Positions 16,916 to 26,036 of a stretch of DNA of 64,000 nucleotides are shown here, one piece after another (the stretch's first letter is position 1; each line of letters opens with the position of its first letter). A program made the position numbers and the translations under genes. The notes under the pieces were generated by a model. The model saw only the letters and a program-made list of their open reading frames with translations, had not been told where the DNA came from and did no database searches. Source of the DNA: Shewanella amazonensis SB2B (GTDB taxonomy: Bacteria; Pseudomonadota; Gammaproteobacteria; Enterobacterales; Shewanellaceae); assembly GCF_000015245.1 (NCBI RefSeq), contig NC_008700.1:2176001-2240000 (forward strand), given 5' to 3'.

Positions 16916-17875
16916 ATGTCAGATGTAGTGCAAGACGAACTTTCCAAGAAACAAACTACCCGCCTCAACAAACTTCAAAAGCGACTTCGCCGCGAAGTTG
17001 GCAGCGCTATTGCTGATTACAACATGATTGAAGAAGGTGACAGAGTCATGTGCTGTCTGTCCGGTGGCAAAGACAGCTATGCCATGCTGGATATTCTGAT
17101 CAATCTGCAGCAACGTGCCCCTGTTTCTTTTGAAATTGTGGCCGTTAACCTGGATCAGAAGCAGCCAGGCTTCCCTGAGCATGTGCTGCCTGCCTACCTT
17201 GAGACCCTGGGTGTGCCTTTTCATATTCTTGAGAAAGACACTTATTCCATCGTTAAAGACAAGATCCCGGAAGGCAAGACCACCTGTTCTTTGTGTTCAC
17301 GCCTGCGTCGAGGCACCCTGTATGGATTTGCCCAGCGGATTGGTGCCACCAAAATTGCTTTGGGGCACCACAGGGACGACATTATTGAGACCCTGTTCCT
17401 GAACATGTTCTATGGCGGCAAAATGAAAGCCATGCCGCCCAAGCTGTTGTCGGACGATGGTGCCAACGTGGTTATCCGCCCCCTCGCCTATTGCCGCGAA
17501 AAAGACATTGCCGAGTATGCCGAGCTGAAGCAGTTCCCCATTATTCCCTGTAACCTCTGTGGATCTCAGGAAAACCTCAAGCGTGCTGCGGTAAAAGACA
17601 TGCTTAAGCAGTGGGACCGTCAGCATCCTGGTCGTATTGAAACCATCTTTACTGCCATGCAGAATACTGCACCTTCCCAGGGCGTCGACCGCGAGCAATT
17701 CGACTTTGTCTCGCTCAAACAGGATCCCAACGCGGAATTTCGCGGTGATGTAGCAGAAGCTGATTTGCCCGCCTTTGACTTTATGGACACGGCAAACAGT
17801 GGTCATATCAATCTGGACGATGCCAGCAAACGTCAGGGCACCCGCATCGATGTGGTATCGACCTTTACCCCCTGA
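16916..17875 (+). CDS. ttcA: tRNA 2-thiocytidine synthetase TtcA
   Basis: Fe-S enzyme that thiolates cytidine 32 of certain tRNAs. It has the ATP PP-loop motif SGGKDS at about residues 48-53 and the two paired Cys motifs CSLC and CNLC that bind the cluster. At 319 residues it is close to E. coli TtcA. Alignment from memory with the E. coli N-terminus (NLNKLQKRLRR) supports the ATG at 16916. No Shine-Dalgarno is visible because the terminator U-tract runs up to the start. Confidence 0.94.
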   Translation: MSDVVQDELSKKQTTRLNKLQKRLRREVGSAIADYNMIEEGDRVMCCLSGGKDSYAMLDILINLQQRAPVSFEIVAVNLDQKQPGFPEHVLPAYLETLGVPFHILEKDTYSIVKDKIPEGKTTCSLCSRLRRGTLYGFAQRIGATKIALGHHRDDIIETLFLNMFYGGKMKAMPPKLLSDDGANVVIRPLAYCREKDIAEYAELKQFPIIPCNLCGSQENLKRAAVKDMLKQWDRQHPGRIETIFTAMQNTAPSQGVDREQFDFVSLKQDPNAEFRGDVAEADLPAFDFMDTANSGHINLDDASKRQGTRIDVVSTFTP

Positions 17876-17925
17876 TAGCTGACATTCCCTCCAAACTAAC
17901 TGGGGAATGTGACATTAAAACACGC

Positions 17926-17954
17926 AAAAAAGCCCGCGTTAAGCGGGCTTTTTC
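17926..17954. terminator. Bidirectional terminator between ttcA and the DUF2987 gene
   Basis: AAAAAAGCCCGC-GTTAA-GCGGGCTTTTT, usable by both convergent genes. A second inverted repeat, ACATTCCC / GGGAATGT, lies just before it at 17882-17910. Confidence 0.9.
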
Positions 17955-17984
17955 ATGGGACATCATCAGCAAATTCTATTGGTG

Positions 17985-18620
17985 CTATTTGGTTTGTGCG
18001 TACCAAGGGCTGACTATCTGTGGTGCGTCTGAGAAGCTAAGTTGAGAAATACCGTCCAGCTCTTCACTCGTCAGGATAAACGCTTTTGACAGTCGCTTTT
18101 CGCTACCATCCACCGTGGCTAACCGACCTTCTTGGGCAAACTCAAATCGAATCCCGTTTGAAGGGCGGGCAAAGTACTTCATTGGGAAGCCCTGCAAAGA
18201 GGCCTGCAAGCTGTCCATTTCCGATTTAAGTGCCGCAAGCATGTCGCCGGAATACTGCTTTTGGGGAACCCGCTCTCTTACTTGCAGGCTTAACCCACAC
18301 GTTGACGCGTCGCCATCTGTTTCTATGTTAACCAGCGCCCTTGCCAGCTTTAAATCATCGTCAAAGGGCACAAACAACCGCTGGTCATCCGTAATGGTAA
18401 GCGGAAAGCGTTTAGACTCAGTGGTAATTTCGCCCTTCACTATCTTGCAGCCTTCTTTCATGGGCACCGAAAAGGTAAGTTCCGTTCTTGGGAAATCGCC
18501 CTTTTTAACCAGCTTCAATCTGTCATGAAATCCGCTGTACTCCAACGAAACGGTCGTGGCGAATGCCGGGGCCGACAGCATCAGACTGGACAGCAGACAG
18601 AGTTTGATTCTCGGGTTCAT
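17985..18620 (-). CDS. Secreted DUF2987-family protein
   Basis: A 211-residue protein with a clear signal peptide (residues 1-21, ending APAFA). The mature part has a Cys pair and matches, as I recall, the DUF2987 family found in Shewanella and Vibrio. It is probably periplasmic; function unknown. Start placed at 18620 because the signal peptide begins there. This makes it overlap the upstream bax-like gene by 98 bp in another frame, which is long for a bacterial operon. Confidence 0.72.
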   Translation of the reverse strand: MNPRIKLCLLSSLMLSAPAFATTVSLEYSGFHDRLKLVKKGDFPRTELTFSVPMKEGCKIVKGEITTESKRFPLTITDDQRLFVPFDDDLKLARALVNIETDGDASTCGLSLQVRERVPQKQYSGDMLAALKSEMDSLQASLQGFPMKYFARPSNGIRFEFAQEGRLATVDGSEKRLSKAFILTSEELDGISQLSFSDAPQIVSPWYAQTK

Positions 18621-19446
18621 CTTGAGGTTCCAGGTAGACTTTATTGTGCCGCAGCATCTGCAGCAATTCATCGACGTAGGCTTCACGTCGCTCGGAATAA
18701 TTGACCAGGCCATACACCAGTGCATCCGCCGCAGGTTCTATGCCCTTGGCTCGCTGCTCTGCACGAATGGCGCGAAAAAGTTTATAAGCCGAATGTGTAT
18801 TCAGGTTATTGATATAAGAGGCAATGGCATCTTCCACCGTATTAAACACTGTCACTTCGTGACTCATGTCCTGGGCTCTGGCCGAAGGCACCATGCCGCA
18901 GCCCTTGGTGTAACACCACTGACCGAAAAGATTCAGTCCTTCACGGGCAAATCGCGAACTGCCCCACCCGCTCTCATTCGCGGCCTGCACCAGCACTAGC
19001 GATTCAGGAATTATATCGATGCGTTTTAGGAGGCTCTGTGCCAATTGTTTGGTCTGAGTGGTGTTCCACTCTGAGATTTGTTCTGATTCAAGTACGCCGA
19101 ACTCAACGCCCAACGCAGCTAAACGACGCTGTTCCTTTGCTGATAGAGGCTTTCCAGCTTCGAGTTTCAGCATTATTTCACTGACAAAACGCCTTTTCTT
19201 CAGCGTAGCGCGATTGATGTCCTGCACTATCGGACGTAAAAATTCGAAAAATGCACTCTTTTTCTCACCCACGTCGGCGTAGGCGTCGAAATCAGGCAAG
19301 CGCGTTGTCTGTGAAAGCATAGGTAATACTCTCAAAGACTTACCTTTTTCCTCGAGGTCCGGGATCAGGCTGACTCTCAGAAGCAGAATCACCATGAAGC
19401 AGAGCGCGAAGGCAAGAATAAGTGTTGATATTTTTCCGGTTTTCAA
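18523..19446 (-). CDS. Bax-like glucosaminidase-domain protein
   Basis: A 307-residue protein with an N-terminal membrane anchor (about residues 8-27) and a glucosaminidase-type domain in the second half: VQAANESGWGSSRFAREGLNLFGQWC and YVDELLQML. The Glu in ANESGWG is the expected catalytic residue. It should cut peptidoglycan in the periplasm. The start is a TTG at 19446, with GAGAG upstream, and keeps the whole anchor. The last 33 codons overlap the DUF2987 gene. Confidence 0.82.
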   Translation of the reverse strand: MKTGKISTLILAFALCFMVILLLRVSLIPDLEEKGKSLRVLPMLSQTTRLPDFDAYADVGEKKSAFFEFLRPIVQDINRATLKKRRFVSEIMLKLEAGKPLSAKEQRRLAALGVEFGVLESEQISEWNTTQTKQLAQSLLKRIDIIPESLVLVQAANESGWGSSRFAREGLNLFGQWCYTKGCGMVPSARAQDMSHEVTVFNTVEDAIASYINNLNTHSAYKLFRAIRAEQRAKGIEPAADALVYGLVNYSERREAYVDELLQMLRHNKVYLEPQDEPENQTLSAVQSDAVGPGIRHDRFVGVQRIS

Positions 19447-19615
19447 ATAGTTACTCTCATTGTGGCAGCGAGTCGCTGTTCGCGGACAAAATTATATGTG
19501 ATCCTGTTCCCATCGCAAAATTTATGACTGTATAATCTGAGCGATTTGCCTAAACTGGTTGGCGTATGTAACCGACAAGGGGTGTCGGTGTTGTAAATGC
19601 ATCAAGGAAGCTGAT

Positions 19616-20524
19616 ATGGACATATTGCAATTCAATGAATATCGTAAGGTCGTCGCAATCGGTGGTGGACACGGCCTTGGACGAGTGCTTTCCAGTCTTT
19701 CATTTCTTGGTCCCAGACTGACAGGCATTGTGGCGACCACGGATAACGGAGGCTCCACAGGTCGTCTGCGCGCACAGCACGACTGCATTGCCTGGGGCGA
19801 TCTTCGTAACTGCCTGTCTCAGCTGGCTGATAGACCCTCTGTCGGCTCTTTGCTCTTTGAATATCGATTTGAAGGTGAGTCGGAGCTCGGTGGCCATAAC
19901 CTTGGCAACCTCATCCTCTATGCCCTGGACCAGCTGTGTGTTCGTCCGTTGGACGCAGTGAATCTCATCCGTGGCATGCTGAAAATAGAATGTAAACTTA
20001 TCCCCATGTCCGAACAACCTACGCACCTGGTTGCACTGGAGGCCTGCGGCAATAAGGTGTTTGGTGAATTGGATGTGGACAGGCTTGAGAGCCATCCAAT
20101 TGCCCTGTCCCTGGAACCCCTGGTCGAGCCCACCAACGAGGCTTGCCTTGCCATCGAAGAAGCGGATTTGATTGTGCTCGGCCCGGGAAGCTTTTTGACG
20201 TCAACCTTACCGGCACTGCTCCTTCCCAAAGTCGCAGCATCAATTCGCCGAGCAAATGCCAAAGTGATTTTGATTGATAACCTCACCGCAGAGGTTTCCT
20301 CAGCCGCAAACCATTTAACGCTCAAGGAGCGTATCGAATGGTGTCATCAACTAATAGGTAAACCGGTTATTGACCGGGTTTTGTGTCACGCTGAACAGGA
20401 ATTCACCGACGGCATCTGTCATTACCAGCCTCTTCGCAGCAAGCATCATCAAGGTTTGCATGATACTCAGGCGCTTGCCAAAGCCATTATGGCGCCTGTG
20501 GGTCGCAAACGTTTGATAGCCTAG
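19616..20524 (+). CDS. YvcK/YbhK-family UDP-sugar-binding protein
   Basis: A 302-residue cytoplasmic protein with the N-terminal CofD-like motif GGGHGLGRVLSSL, then TDNGGSTGRLR and GDLRNCL. YvcK binds UDP-GlcNAc in Gram-positives and is needed for growth on gluconeogenic carbon; the E. coli homologue YbhK has the same length. Start chosen at the ATG at 19616 with AAGGA upstream. It diverges from the bax-like gene and ends at a strong terminator. Confidence 0.88.
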   Translation: MDILQFNEYRKVVAIGGGHGLGRVLSSLSFLGPRLTGIVATTDNGGSTGRLRAQHDCIAWGDLRNCLSQLADRPSVGSLLFEYRFEGESELGGHNLGNLILYALDQLCVRPLDAVNLIRGMLKIECKLIPMSEQPTHLVALEACGNKVFGELDVDRLESHPIALSLEPLVEPTNEACLAIEEADLIVLGPGSFLTSTLPALLLPKVAASIRRANAKVILIDNLTAEVSSAANHLTLKERIEWCHQLIGKPVIDRVLCHAEQEFTDGICHYQPLRSKHHQGLHDTQALAKAIMAPVGRKRLIA

Positions 20525-20543
20525 CGACGAGAGGGGTTTGATT

Positions 20544-20574
20544 AAAAAAGGCTGCACCTGGCAGCCTTTTTTTT
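20544..20574. terminator. Bidirectional terminator between yvcK-like gene and aspC
   Basis: AAAAAAGGCTGC-ACCTG-GCAGCCTTTTTTTT. Confidence 0.92.
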
Positions 20575-20596
20575 CACATCAATTTGTTTTGTAAAA

Positions 20597-21790
20597 TCAG
20601 AGCACTGCTGCAATCGCGCTGCAAATAACCGGCATATTGGTTTTGGTCATGCCGGCAACGCTTATTCTGCCTGAACCCACAATGTACACACCATGTTCAG
20701 CTCTGAGGGCTTCCACCTGCGCCTTATTCAGTCCAGAGAAGCTGAACATCCCCATCTGACGGCTGATAAATGAAAAGTCCTGTGTTACACCGGCTGCTGC
20801 GAGACTCTCAACGAACAAAGTACGCATTTCGGCAATACGTTCGCGCATTTCTGCCAATTCTTGCTCCCATGCCGCTTTCAGTTCCGGGCGACTTAAAATC
20901 GTACTCACAATCAGTGCACCGTGAGCCGGTGGATTCGAATAATTGGCACGAATGGTACGTTTGACCTGACTGAATGCCACCTTGGCTTCCTCTGCCGTTG
21001 CAGCAACCAGAGTCACTGCACCAATGCGCTCGTTGTAGAGACCAAAGTTTTTGGAGAAAGAATTGGCAATAATCAGTTCTGGCACCATGGATGCGACCAA
21101 ACGCAGACCTTCCGCGTCTTCTTCTATACCACGCCCAAAGCCCTGATAGGCAAAATCAAACAGTGGAACCAGACCTTTGGCTGCACAAAGCTCGCCCACC
21201 TTTTGCCATTGCTCGAGCGTCAAATCAATTCCGGTTGGGTTGTGACAGCAGCCGTGTAATAACACCAGATCTCCCTGATTGGCTGCTTCGAGTGACCTCA
21301 GCATGGCATCAAAGTCGATGTCATGGTTGGCTGCATCATAGTATCCGTATTCTTTTGTGGTGAGGCCTGCCGTTTCAAAAATGTTTTGATGGTTCGCCCA
21401 GGTTGGATTACTCACCCAGATCACCCGGCTTGGTGTGTTTCGTACCACAAACTCTGCCGCAACACGCAGCGCGCCGGTACCACCCGGAGCCTGTGCTGTC
21501 ACCGCCCGTTCTTGGTTGGTGACTGTGTGGGTTGCACCAAAGAGCAGCTCCTGGACAACCTTGTTATACAAGGTTACGCCCTCAATCCCCAGATAGTTTT
21601 TGGTGTTCTCTTCAGCGAGCAGGATGGCTTCAGCTTGCTTCACCGACTTTAGTACCGGGGTCTGCCCTGCTTCGTCTTTATAGATCCCAACCCCAAGATT
21701 GACTTTATCGGTCCTGGGATCAGCCTTGAAGGCATCGGTCAGACCTAAAATCGGATCGGCGGGTGCGGGTACAACCTGGGAAAATATCAT
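20597..21790 (-). CDS. aspC: Aspartate/aromatic aminotransferase
   Basis: A 397-residue PLP enzyme of the class I aminotransferases, swapping amino groups between aspartate and 2-oxoglutarate. It has the N-terminal PADPILGLTDAF and NLGVGIYKDE, the substrate-pocket HGCCHNPTGID, and the PLP lysine in NSFSKNFGLYNER. The length equals AspC/TyrB. It reads alone on the minus strand after the tRNA-Cys gene. AspC and TyrB are hard to tell apart by eye. Confidence 0.93.
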   Translation of the reverse strand: MIFSQVVPAPADPILGLTDAFKADPRTDKVNLGVGIYKDEAGQTPVLKSVKQAEAILLAEENTKNYLGIEGVTLYNKVVQELLFGATHTVTNQERAVTAQAPGGTGALRVAAEFVVRNTPSRVIWVSNPTWANHQNIFETAGLTTKEYGYYDAANHDIDFDAMLRSLEAANQGDLVLLHGCCHNPTGIDLTLEQWQKVGELCAAKGLVPLFDFAYQGFGRGIEEDAEGLRLVASMVPELIIANSFSKNFGLYNERIGAVTLVAATAEEAKVAFSQVKRTIRANYSNPPAHGALIVSTILSRPELKAAWEQELAEMRERIAEMRTLFVESLAAAGVTQDFSFISRQMGMFSFSGLNKAQVEALRAEHGVYIVGSGRISVAGMTKTNMPVICSAIAAVL

Positions 21791-21973
21791 GGGATCTATC
21801 CTTTAGAATGGAAGTAATGAAAACCGCATATTTATAGCATTGCTGCTAATCGTAATGTAGCGCTGGCTAAAGATTCTCGATGAAAATCTTTAATAGATGA
21901 ACATTCATCAAAAAATGCGATAAAAGTGTGATGATATTAGATTGGTGAAGCTGAGGTTTTTGGAGCTTTAAAG

Positions 21974-22047
21974 TGGAGGCGCGACCCGGAGTCGAACCGA
22001 GATCGACGGATTTGCAATCCGCAGCATAGCCATTCTGCCATCGCGCC
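21974..22047 (-). tRNA. cysT: tRNA-Cys (GCA)
   Basis: A 74-nt cloverleaf with encoded CCA. The acceptor stem pairs GGCGCGA with the 3' arm, the anticodon is GCA, and the T-loop is GGTTCGACTCC. Second gene of a tRNA-Gly/tRNA-Cys unit. Confidence 0.97.
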
Positions 22048-22067
22048 TTATTGGTCCCTTGAGAAGC

Positions 22068-22143
22068 TGGAGCGACATATCGGGTTCGAACCGATGACCT
22101 ATACCTTGGCAAGGTATCGCTCTACCAACTGAGCTAATGTCGC
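22068..22143 (-). tRNA. glyW: tRNA-Gly (GCC)
   Basis: A 76-nt cloverleaf with encoded CCA, anticodon GCC in a CTTGCCAAG loop, and D-arm AGCTCAGTTGG. It precedes tRNA-Cys by 20 nt, like the E. coli glyW-cysT pair; no tRNA-Leu follows. Confidence 0.97.
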
Positions 22144-22180
22144 GTCTCTTGGGGTGACGGTGTTCCCGTCAGCGAGTTGC

Positions 22181-22208
22181 ATTCTACCTTGTTACCCTTC
22201 TCAGTCAA
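22181..22208 (-). promoter_or_regulatory. Promoter of the tRNA-Gly/Cys unit
   Basis: On the minus strand: TTGACT (22208-22203), 16-bp spacer, TAGAAT (22186-22181). Confidence 0.7.
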
Positions 22209-22255
22209 TGGCTTTTTTACTATTGTCAGTCCGTATGCTGCATTATTGTGCTACC

Positions 22256-22285
22256 CATAAAAAAGCCCGGCATAGCCGGGCTTTT
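22256..22285. terminator. Terminator of gapB
   Basis: Symmetric stem AAAAGCCCGGC / GCCGGGCTTTT with loop ATA; the minus-strand side ends in six T after gapB. Confidence 0.88.
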
Positions 22286-22299
22286 ACTGCGCTTTTTCG

Positions 22300-23739
22300 T
22301 TATTCAGACAGAGGCAGAGACTGGTGATTCAGACCCAGCATTTTCTGCATCACGCCTACTACCTGGCAGCTGTAACCAAACTCGTTGTCATACCAAACAT
22401 ACAGAATGGCACGCTTACCGTCAGCGATGGTGGCCTGTGAGTCCACTACACCGGCGTAACGAGAGCCAACCAGGTCGCTGGACACGATTTCAGTGGAGTT
22501 GGTGAAATCAATCTGGTTTTGCAGTGGTGAATGCAACGCGACGTCCAGCAGATAGTCGTTGATATCATCTTTGCTGGTTTCGCTGTTCAGGTTCAGGCTC
22601 AGAATGGCCATTGACACGTTTGGCGTCGGAACACGAATAGCGTTACCGGTCAAACGACCAGCCAGCACAGGCAGCGCCTTGGCAACGGCCTTGGCAGCAC
22701 CGGTTTCAGTGATAACCATGTTCAGCGGGGCGCTGCGACCACGGCGATCGGCCTTATGGTAGTTATCAATCAGGTTCTGGTCGTTGGTATATGAGTGGAT
22801 GGTTTCCACATGACCGTTTTCGATACCGTACTTATCGTTGATGGCCTTAAGCACCGGGGTGATGGCGTTGGTGGTGCAAGATGCGGCAGAGACGATAGTG
22901 TCTTCATCGAGAATATCGTTATCATTCACACCGAATACGATGTTCTTGATGTTACCTTTGGCAGGCGCAGTGAGCAGTACCTTGGCAGCTCCTGGGCTCT
23001 TCAGGTGCAGTCCAAGACCTGCTTCGTCTTTCCACACACCAGTGTTGTCTACAACCAACGCATCTTTAATACCATACTTGGTGTAATCCACTTCTTCCGG
23101 GCCGTTGGCATAGATGATTTGGATGTAGGTACCGTTGGCAATCAAGGCATTGTTTTCTTCATCGATTTCAACAGAACCGTTGAAAGGACCATGAACTGAA
23201 TCACGGCGCAACAGGCTTGCACGCTTCTCCAGATCGCCAGCACGGCCGCCACGGATAACGATGGCACGCAGACGCAGTTTGTTGCTGCGGCCAGTACGTT
23301 CAATCAGCAGACGCGCCAACAGACGGCCAATACGACCGAAACCGTAAAGAACCACGTCTCTTGGTTCTACTTCATCAGCGTGATCAATGGCGCTGGCAAG
23401 TTCTGAGGCCATATAGGCTTCTATTTCGCTGGCGTCGCTGTGGTTACGCCAGTAGTTAACGGCGAGTTTGCCGATATCAACTTTACACTGCTTCACTGCC
23501 AGCTTGCTCAGCACCTCAATAAAGGGGAAGCTTTCGCGCAAACGCAGTTTGTCACCCACGTGGCGACGCACCAGACGGTGAGCCTTGATAATATCAATGG
23601 TAGAGGCGTTCAGCAGAGGCTTGCCATAGACAACAACTTCTACACCTTGGTTGCGATACAGTTTACCCAGCAGAGGTTGCATGGCCTCGGCCAGTTCAAA
23701 TCTTTCTTGCCAGCTTTGCAGGTGTTTATCAGCACTCAT
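22300..23739 (-). CDS. gapB: Long-form glyceraldehyde-3-phosphate dehydrogenase
   Basis: A 479-residue GAPDH-family enzyme with an N-terminal extension of about 125 residues ahead of the NAD-binding motif GFGRIGRLLARLL. The active-site Cys is in SAASCTTNAITP, and the C-terminus has WYDNEFGYS. This long form is typical of marine gamma-proteobacteria and is separate from the classical GapA further right. Its likely bias to gluconeogenesis is inferred. A HexR-like site 165 bp upstream suggests control by sugar-acid status. Confidence 0.9.
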   Translation of the reverse strand: MSADKHLQSWQERFELAEAMQPLLGKLYRNQGVEVVVYGKPLLNASTIDIIKAHRLVRRHVGDKLRLRESFPFIEVLSKLAVKQCKVDIGKLAVNYWRNHSDASEIEAYMASELASAIDHADEVEPRDVVLYGFGRIGRLLARLLIERTGRSNKLRLRAIVIRGGRAGDLEKRASLLRRDSVHGPFNGSVEIDEENNALIANGTYIQIIYANGPEEVDYTKYGIKDALVVDNTGVWKDEAGLGLHLKSPGAAKVLLTAPAKGNIKNIVFGVNDNDILDEDTIVSAASCTTNAITPVLKAINDKYGIENGHVETIHSYTNDQNLIDNYHKADRRGRSAPLNMVITETGAAKAVAKALPVLAGRLTGNAIRVPTPNVSMAILSLNLNSETSKDDINDYLLDVALHSPLQNQIDFTNSTEIVSSDLVGSRYAGVVDSQATIADGKRAILYVWYDNEFGYSCQVVGVMQKMLGLNHQSLPLSE

Positions 23740-23856
23740 GTACAGGTCCTTTATCTCACTTTTCTATATTTATTTACAGAAAGGTTTGAGTAACAAACAG
23801 AAACGACCATAATCAGTTTTATCCGGGACCCAGGTCCCATTTCAGGTCGGCGCTAT

Positions 23857-23871
23857 TGTAATGAAACTTCC
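23857..23871. promoter_or_regulatory. Weaker HexR-like half site
   Basis: TGTAATGAAACTTCC has the full left half TGTAAT; the right half is poor. It lies upstream of gapB. Confidence 0.3.
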
Positions 23872-23904
23872 ACCGCCTTGCCAGAAAGATATTTTCGCTA
23901 AGTT

Positions 23905-23919
23905 TGTAATTTTATTAGA
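23905..23919. promoter_or_regulatory. HexR-like operator at gapB / DUF2989
   Basis: TGTAATTTTATTAGA matches 11 of 12 fixed positions of the HexR motif as I recall it (TGTAAT-N3-ATTACA). It lies between the divergent gapB and DUF2989 genes. Confidence 0.65.
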
Positions 23920-23928
23920 GAAAACACA

Positions 23929-24831
23929 GTGAAAAGTCATAGACAACGACCTTTTTTTGTAATGTTTACATCATTTGCATTTGTCACCGGTGCTTTTGTG
24001 CTTTTTGGCTGTGATAATGGCCGAAACTCAGACACGATCTGTAAAAATAATCCTGAACTTTGCGAAGACCTGCATAAAGACAGTTGGTGCCGATATGAGA
24101 AAGGGGACCTTATCCGCCAGCGTTTCATCCTGAAAACTACCCCCAACCCCACAGGTAAACAAATTTACGACCAGCTCAGATTTCTCGAGGTGTATTCAAA
24201 ATGCATTGAGTTGGCTTCAGGGGTACAACACAAGGTTAACGTTCAGCGCACCAATGACAGACTACGCGCCTTTGGTATAAGTGTGCAGAACCTGGAAGAA
24301 TTACAGGAATCCACCAAGGGCAGCCAAGATCCTTACCTCGCCTACTACCACTGGTCCCGACTCGACGACGCGAAAAGTCTTGCCGTGCTCATCAAAGCCG
24401 AAAAGGAAGGACAGATTTCTGATCCGGAGCTTTTATCCAAGCTGGCGATTTACTACCTGAAGACTGACGCCGCCCGAGCCAAAAAACTGTACCTTGATGT
24501 GCTGGGCATGGTCGATGCAGACCATCTTGATCCGGACTGGTTACTTGGGCTTGCCACAGCCTCACGCACTCTCGGCGATTTAGACGGCAGTTACCTTTAC
24601 TCCAGGGCCAACATAGCGCTGACCAAGCAAAGCGTTAATGAGGCGCAAATGCTGGCGCTGCTGACGGGCGATAAGACCAAGGCGGCCATGCTTGATAGCG
24701 AAGCAGAACAGTTGGCCAAAGCGGTCAGTTCCGGAAATTTTGCCGGTAGTGCGATTGAGAAACGCCTGAGGGCCGAGATAGATACAGAACGGGCAAAAAT
24801 CGAGCCAGTCGCTCCTTTAGCACAGGATTGA
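23929..24831 (+). CDS. DUF2989-family lipoprotein
   Basis: A 300-residue protein. The N-terminal hydrophobic segment ends in the lipobox LFGC (Cys at residue 28). The mature part begins with a Cys-rich stretch (CKNNPELCEDL, SWCRY) and then alpha-helical, repeat-like sequence resembling Sel1/TPR folds. It matches DUF2989 as I recall. GTG start at 23929 with only a weak AGAG ribosome site. It sits between gapB and gapA; function unknown. Confidence 0.7.
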   Translation: MKSHRQRPFFVMFTSFAFVTGAFVLFGCDNGRNSDTICKNNPELCEDLHKDSWCRYEKGDLIRQRFILKTTPNPTGKQIYDQLRFLEVYSKCIELASGVQHKVNVQRTNDRLRAFGISVQNLEELQESTKGSQDPYLAYYHWSRLDDAKSLAVLIKAEKEGQISDPELLSKLAIYYLKTDAARAKKLYLDVLGMVDADHLDPDWLLGLATASRTLGDLDGSYLYSRANIALTKQSVNEAQMLALLTGDKTKAAMLDSEAEQLAKAVSSGNFAGSAIEKRLRAEIDTERAKIEPVAPLAQD

Positions 24832-24934
24832 CTGCCCTGATTTTTCAAAAAGCGAGACCGATGTAAAAATATAACGATTCTTGAGGTGAAAAACGGGTTA
24901 AAACTGGGATTTAACTTGACGAAATCGAACAATT

Positions 24935-24951
24935 TGGTAATTTTACTACCA
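24935..24951. promoter_or_regulatory. HexR-like operator at gapA
   Basis: TGGTAATTTTACTACCA, a near dyad with core GTAAT-TTT-ACTAC. It overlaps the region just upstream of TATAAT at 24961-24966 and the gapA start at 24983. Confidence 0.6.
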
Positions 24952-24982
24952 GATATCGTTTATAATCACTGAGGGATATGAA

Positions 24983-25996
24983 ATGACTATCCGCGTAGCA
25001 ATTAACGGCTATGGCCGTATCGGCCGCAACGTACTGCGTGCTCTGTACGAAAGCGACAAAGACTACCCAATCGAAATCGTTGCCATCAACGATCTCGGCG
25101 ACGCCTCCATCAATGCTCACCTGACCAAATACGACTCTGTACACGGTCGTTTTAACGCCAAAGTTGAAAACGATGCAGAAGCCATTTACGTCAACGGCGA
25201 CAAAATCCTCACCTTCTCTGAGCGTGACCCAGCCAAGCTACCATGGGCCGACCTCAAGGTTGATGTGGTATTTGAATGTACCGGTATCTTCACTTCCAAA
25301 GAAGCCGTACAGCCACACCTGAATGCCGGTGCCAAGAAAGTCATCATCTCAGCCCCCGGCAAGAACGTGGACGCCACCGTAGTTTACGGTGTTAACCAGC
25401 AGGTCTTGACCAGTGACATGACAGTTATCTCTAACGCGTCATGTACTACCAACTGCCTGGCGCCTTTTGCCAAGCCACTTAACGATGCCATTGGTATTGA
25501 GTCAGGCCTGATGACCACCATCCACGCCTACACCAACGACCAGCGTCTGTCTGACGTGTATCACAGCGACCTGCGCCGAGCCCGTGCTGCTGCCATGTCC
25601 ATGATCCCAACCAAGACTGGCGCTGCAGCTGCCGTAGGTCTGGTGGTTCCTGAGCTGCAAGGCAAGTTCGATGGTCTGGCGGTTCGCGTACCTACTGTGA
25701 ACGTGTCTCTTGTTGACCTGTCATTCATCGCCTCTCGTGACACCACAGTAGCCGAAGTGAATGACATCATCGAAAAAGCACTGGCTGCCGATGAAGTTCT
25801 GAGTCAGGTTCTGGCGGTAAACAAAGAGCCTCTGGTGTCTATCGACTTCAACCATAACGCCTATTCTTCCAACTTTGACGCAACCCAAACCCGAGTGAGT
25901 GGTCGTCTGGTGAAAGTGATGGCTTGGTACGACAACGAGTGGGGCTTCAGCAACCGTATGCTGGACAACGCCGTTGCATTGATGAACGCCAAATAA
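24983..25996 (+). CDS. gapA: Glyceraldehyde-3-phosphate dehydrogenase GapA
   Basis: A 337-residue classical GAPDH converting glyceraldehyde-3-phosphate to 1,3-bisphosphoglycerate with NAD. The N-terminal NAD motif is NGYGRIGRNVLR, the catalytic Cys is in SNASCTTNCLAP, and WYDNEWGFSNR is near the end. The tetramer acts in the cytoplasm. A TATAAT and a HexR-like dyad precede it, and a strong terminator follows. Codon use looks highly biased, as expected for an abundant enzyme. Confidence 0.96.
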   Translation: MTIRVAINGYGRIGRNVLRALYESDKDYPIEIVAINDLGDASINAHLTKYDSVHGRFNAKVENDAEAIYVNGDKILTFSERDPAKLPWADLKVDVVFECTGIFTSKEAVQPHLNAGAKKVIISAPGKNVDATVVYGVNQQVLTSDMTVISNASCTTNCLAPFAKPLNDAIGIESGLMTTIHAYTNDQRLSDVYHSDLRRARAAAMSMIPTKTGAAAAVGLVVPELQGKFDGLAVRVPTVNVSLVDLSFIASRDTTVAEVNDIIEKALAADEVLSQVLAVNKEPLVSIDFNHNAYSSNFDATQTRVSGRLVKVMAWYDNEWGFSNRMLDNAVALMNAK

Positions 25997-26013
25997 AACG
26001 TTCTGATAGTGAA

Positions 26014-26036
26014 GAAGGCCCTTAGGGGCCTTTTTT
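26014..26036 (+). terminator. Terminator of gapA
   Basis: AAGGCCC-TTAG-GGGCCTTTTTTT. Confidence 0.9.
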
